In this document: piece by piece, positions 5,885 through 7,700 of the stretch
How the letters are laid out: each line of letters begins with the position of its first letter
Numbering within the stretch: position 1 is the stretch's first letter
From: a candidate division CSSED10-310 bacterium
GTDB lineage: Bacteria; CSSED10-310; JAFGDC01
NCBI GenBank assembly: GCA_016932295.1
Contig: JAFGDC010000526.1
Span: forward strand, 1-7,700
DNA: 7,700 nt
Reading direction: 5' to 3'
The notes under the pieces: model-generated
The model's input: only the letters and a program-made list of their open reading frames with translations
Database searches by the model: none
What the model was told of the DNA's origin: nothing
Made by a program: the position numbers and the translations under genes

Positions 5885-7700
5885 ATGGCGATCCGATCAA
5901 ATCTCGCCAGACACCGGCTGTATCTGGTGTTATTCAATGCCGGCGTCGGCCTCCTGCTGCTCTGGTCGCTGCACTCGGGTGTCTATGACATCAGGGTCGA
6001 GGTGAATCGGAGCCAGGTGACAGCGACTGTCGATGGACAGGTTCCGTTGCTCTTCAAGCACGCATGCCCGGGAGGGGGTATCGCGCTGGAGATGGAAGCA
6101 CCGCAGGGATTCAATGCCTGGATCAACGACACAACCCTGCCGCAGTCCTGGGAGTCAATCAGGATCATCGGCACCGACGGCGCCGTGCTGTTCGCGGATG
6201 ACTTCGACACCTTTGAACCAGGGGCGGGAGATGGATCGAGACCGCAGTACTGGGTGGTGCGCGACGGAGCGCCGCGGTGTGATCGCGGCCGGTTGCACGG
6301 TAGTTTCAAGATCGAACTGAGCGGCGCCGAGGCGTGGTCTGAGTATATCGTGGAGGCGCGACTCCGGCGGGGGGTGGATGCCGGATTGCAGGTGCTGGGG
6401 GGCGATCTCGACCGGCACGTGGACATCGGATTCAAGCCCTTCCGGCACAACACGTTGACCTTCAGCGAACTGGACCATGACAAGCGGCTTCGGTTTTCCC
6501 GCCAGGTCTTCACTCCTTCTTCACGGCACCGCATCGCGGTGCTGCTGGCCAAATTACTGGTGGTTTATTTCCTGGCGATTCCCGCCGCGCTGCTGCTCGC
6601 CGTGGCCGGATGGATGATCACGCGGCTGCGTGCCACCAAGACCTTTGGCGGACTTCAGGCAGAGTGGCTGGAACGGTTCCATGGATTCGTGCCGCCGGCC
6701 GCCGCCATAGTGGTGGTGACGGTCTGTTCAGCAATCATCCTGTGCATGCTGCACGGCATACCCCACGTACAGGATTCGGTGGCTTATTATTTTCAATCGA
6801 AACTCTTCGCTGCCGGGAAACTGTACGGGAGTCCGCCGCCGGTGCCGGCGGCCTTCAGTCACCAATTCGTGGTGTTCCACGGCGGCAAGGTCTTCGCCCA
6901 GTATCCATTCGGCTTTCCGCTGCTCCTCGCCATTGGACAGATCATGGGCGTGCCGTGGTTGATCCCACCCCTTCTCGGCGGATTGAACATCTTGCTCCTC
7001 AATGGCATAGGAAAGGCGCTCTTTGATCGGAGAACCGGGGCATTCGCCTGCCTCCTGGCGCTGGCATCACCCTTTTACCTGCTGCTCCATGGCACCTTCA
7101 TGTCCCATTCCGCGGGACTCTTCTTTTCGCAACTGGCACTGTATTTCACCATCACCGCCGACCGGTCGCGATCACTCGGACGCGGAGTGCTGGCGGGGGG
7201 CGCACTGGCCATGCTGGCCGCCACCCGGCCCCTGACCACTCCCGCGATAGCGCTGATGGCCGGCGTATGGTCACTGTGCCGCCTGCGCCGACAGCGGCAT
7301 TGGTGGGATTCGCACATGACCGGCATGCTCGCGGCCGGAATCATGGGACTCGGGCTGTTGCTGGCGTATAACACCGCCCTGAGCGGGAATCCATTCACCT
7401 CCGCTTATGATATCGAGAAAGGTGGTTCAGTCGCTCAATCGGATCTTGGACCAGGAATTTCATTTCCATTGTCACGGGCTTTCAGCAACGTCGACACCCT
7501 CACCAGTCTGTTGATGGGCTCGCTTTTCCGGTGGCCGGCCTTCCTGGTGTTGGCGCCCCTGTGCATCCCCTTTCTCACGATGCGTCCGGCGCGGCGCGAC
7601 CTGTTCCTGGCGCTGGGATTGGCGGCGGTGATGGCGGCCTGGTTCCTCTACAAGTTTGCCGGGGTCTGTTATGGACCACGCTACTATTTCGAGGCCATGC
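5885..7700 (+). CDS. ArnT/PMT-like membrane glycosyltransferase with an inserted soluble domain, 3' partial
   Basis: The reading frame is open for 605 codons and runs off the window. Residues 11-30 form a first membrane helix. About 31-215 are soluble, with a segment (about 98-172: VLFADDFDTF, then YWVVRDG, GRLHGSFKIEL, WSEYIVEARLRRG, AGLQV) resembling a LamG/DUF1080-type jelly roll. Helices then follow near 217-245, 271-292, 345-378, 385-402, 408-422, 434-470, 478-496 and 552-592. The region around PHVQDSVAYYFQSKLFAAGKL (294-313), with acidic Asp297, then GGKVFAQYPFGFPLLLAIG, and the late YGPRYYFEAM fits GT-C enzymes of the PMT/ArnT type. These transfer sugars from polyprenyl-phosphate carriers on the outer face of the membrane. 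ATG 5885 is the first standard start after an in-frame TGA at 5855, but it lacks a Shine-Dalgarno match. A leaderless or later start is possible. Acceptor and sugar are unknown. Confidence 0.75.
   Translation, partial: MAIRSNLARHRLYLVLFNAGVGLLLLWSLHSGVYDIRVEVNRSQVTATVDGQVPLLFKHACPGGGIALEMEAPQGFNAWINDTTLPQSWESIRIIGTDGAVLFADDFDTFEPGAGDGSRPQYWVVRDGAPRCDRGRLHGSFKIELSGAEAWSEYIVEARLRRGVDAGLQVLGGDLDRHVDIGFKPFRHNTLTFSELDHDKRLRFSRQVFTPSSRHRIAVLLAKLLVVYFLAIPAALLLAVAGWMITRLRATKTFGGLQAEWLERFHGFVPPAAAIVVVTVCSAIILCMLHGIPHVQDSVAYYFQSKLFAAGKLYGSPPPVPAAFSHQFVVFHGGKVFAQYPFGFPLLLAIGQIMGVPWLIPPLLGGLNILLLNGIGKALFDRRTGAFACLLALASPFYLLLHGTFMSHSAGLFFSQLALYFTITADRSRSLGRGVLAGGALAMLAATRPLTTPAIALMAGVWSLCRLRRQRHWWDSHMTGMLAAGIMGLGLLLAYNTALSGNPFTSAYDIEKGGSVAQSDLGPGISFPLSRAFSNVDTLTSLLMGSLFRWPAFLVLAPLCIPFLTMRPARRDLFLALGLAAVMAAWFLYKFAGVCYGPRYYFEAM

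Overview
The window reads as an ordinary chromosomal stretch of a GC-rich bacterium (about 60% GC by eye). It has strong GGAGG-type ribosome binding sites and many exported or membrane proteins. The first gene pair, a YdjY-type exported protein plus a secreted squalene-cyclase-like repeat protein, is a combination I associate with Planctomycetes and related PVC or candidate phyla. The cysteine-rich iron-sulfur protein resembles proteins of anaerobes. The taxonomic guess is recall-based inference. No mobile element, CRISPR array, tRNA or rRNA was seen.

Layout: (1) 80-2055, plus strand: a two-gene operon whose stop and start codons overlap (GTGA). It encodes an exported YdjY-domain protein and an exported alpha-barrel protein of the prenyltransferase/squalene oxidase repeat type. 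(2) 2056-2169: a 114 bp spacer holding an imperfect 22/19 nt direct repeat. (3) 2170-2907, plus: a CPBP-family (Rce1/Abi-like) intramembrane metalloprotease. (4) 2916-4148, minus: a 410-residue iron-sulfur protein with a winged-helix-like N-terminal region, a cysteine-rich middle and two C-terminal 4Fe-4S motifs. It converges on the CPBP gene with only 8 bp between stop codons. (5) 4149-4281: a divergent intergenic region with possible promoters on both strands. (6) 4282-5622, plus: an exported protein with a PDZ-like domain followed by a domain that looks like a C39/BtrH-type papain-like fold. (7) 5623-5884: a spacer with no convincing gene and one perfect 6 bp-stem hairpin. (8) 5885 to the window end, plus: the first 605 codons of a polytopic ArnT/PMT-like glycosyltransferase. 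It carries an unusual soluble domain, possibly LamG-like, between its first membrane helix and the catalytic membrane core.

The common theme is the cell envelope: five of six genes encode exported or membrane proteins. Only the first two genes are clearly co-expressed; the others look like separate transcription units. I see no defence island or other obvious multi-gene system. The most interesting points are the domain architectures of the PDZ/C39-like protein, the glycosyltransferase and the iron-sulfur protein, and the coupled YdjY/cyclase-repeat pair.
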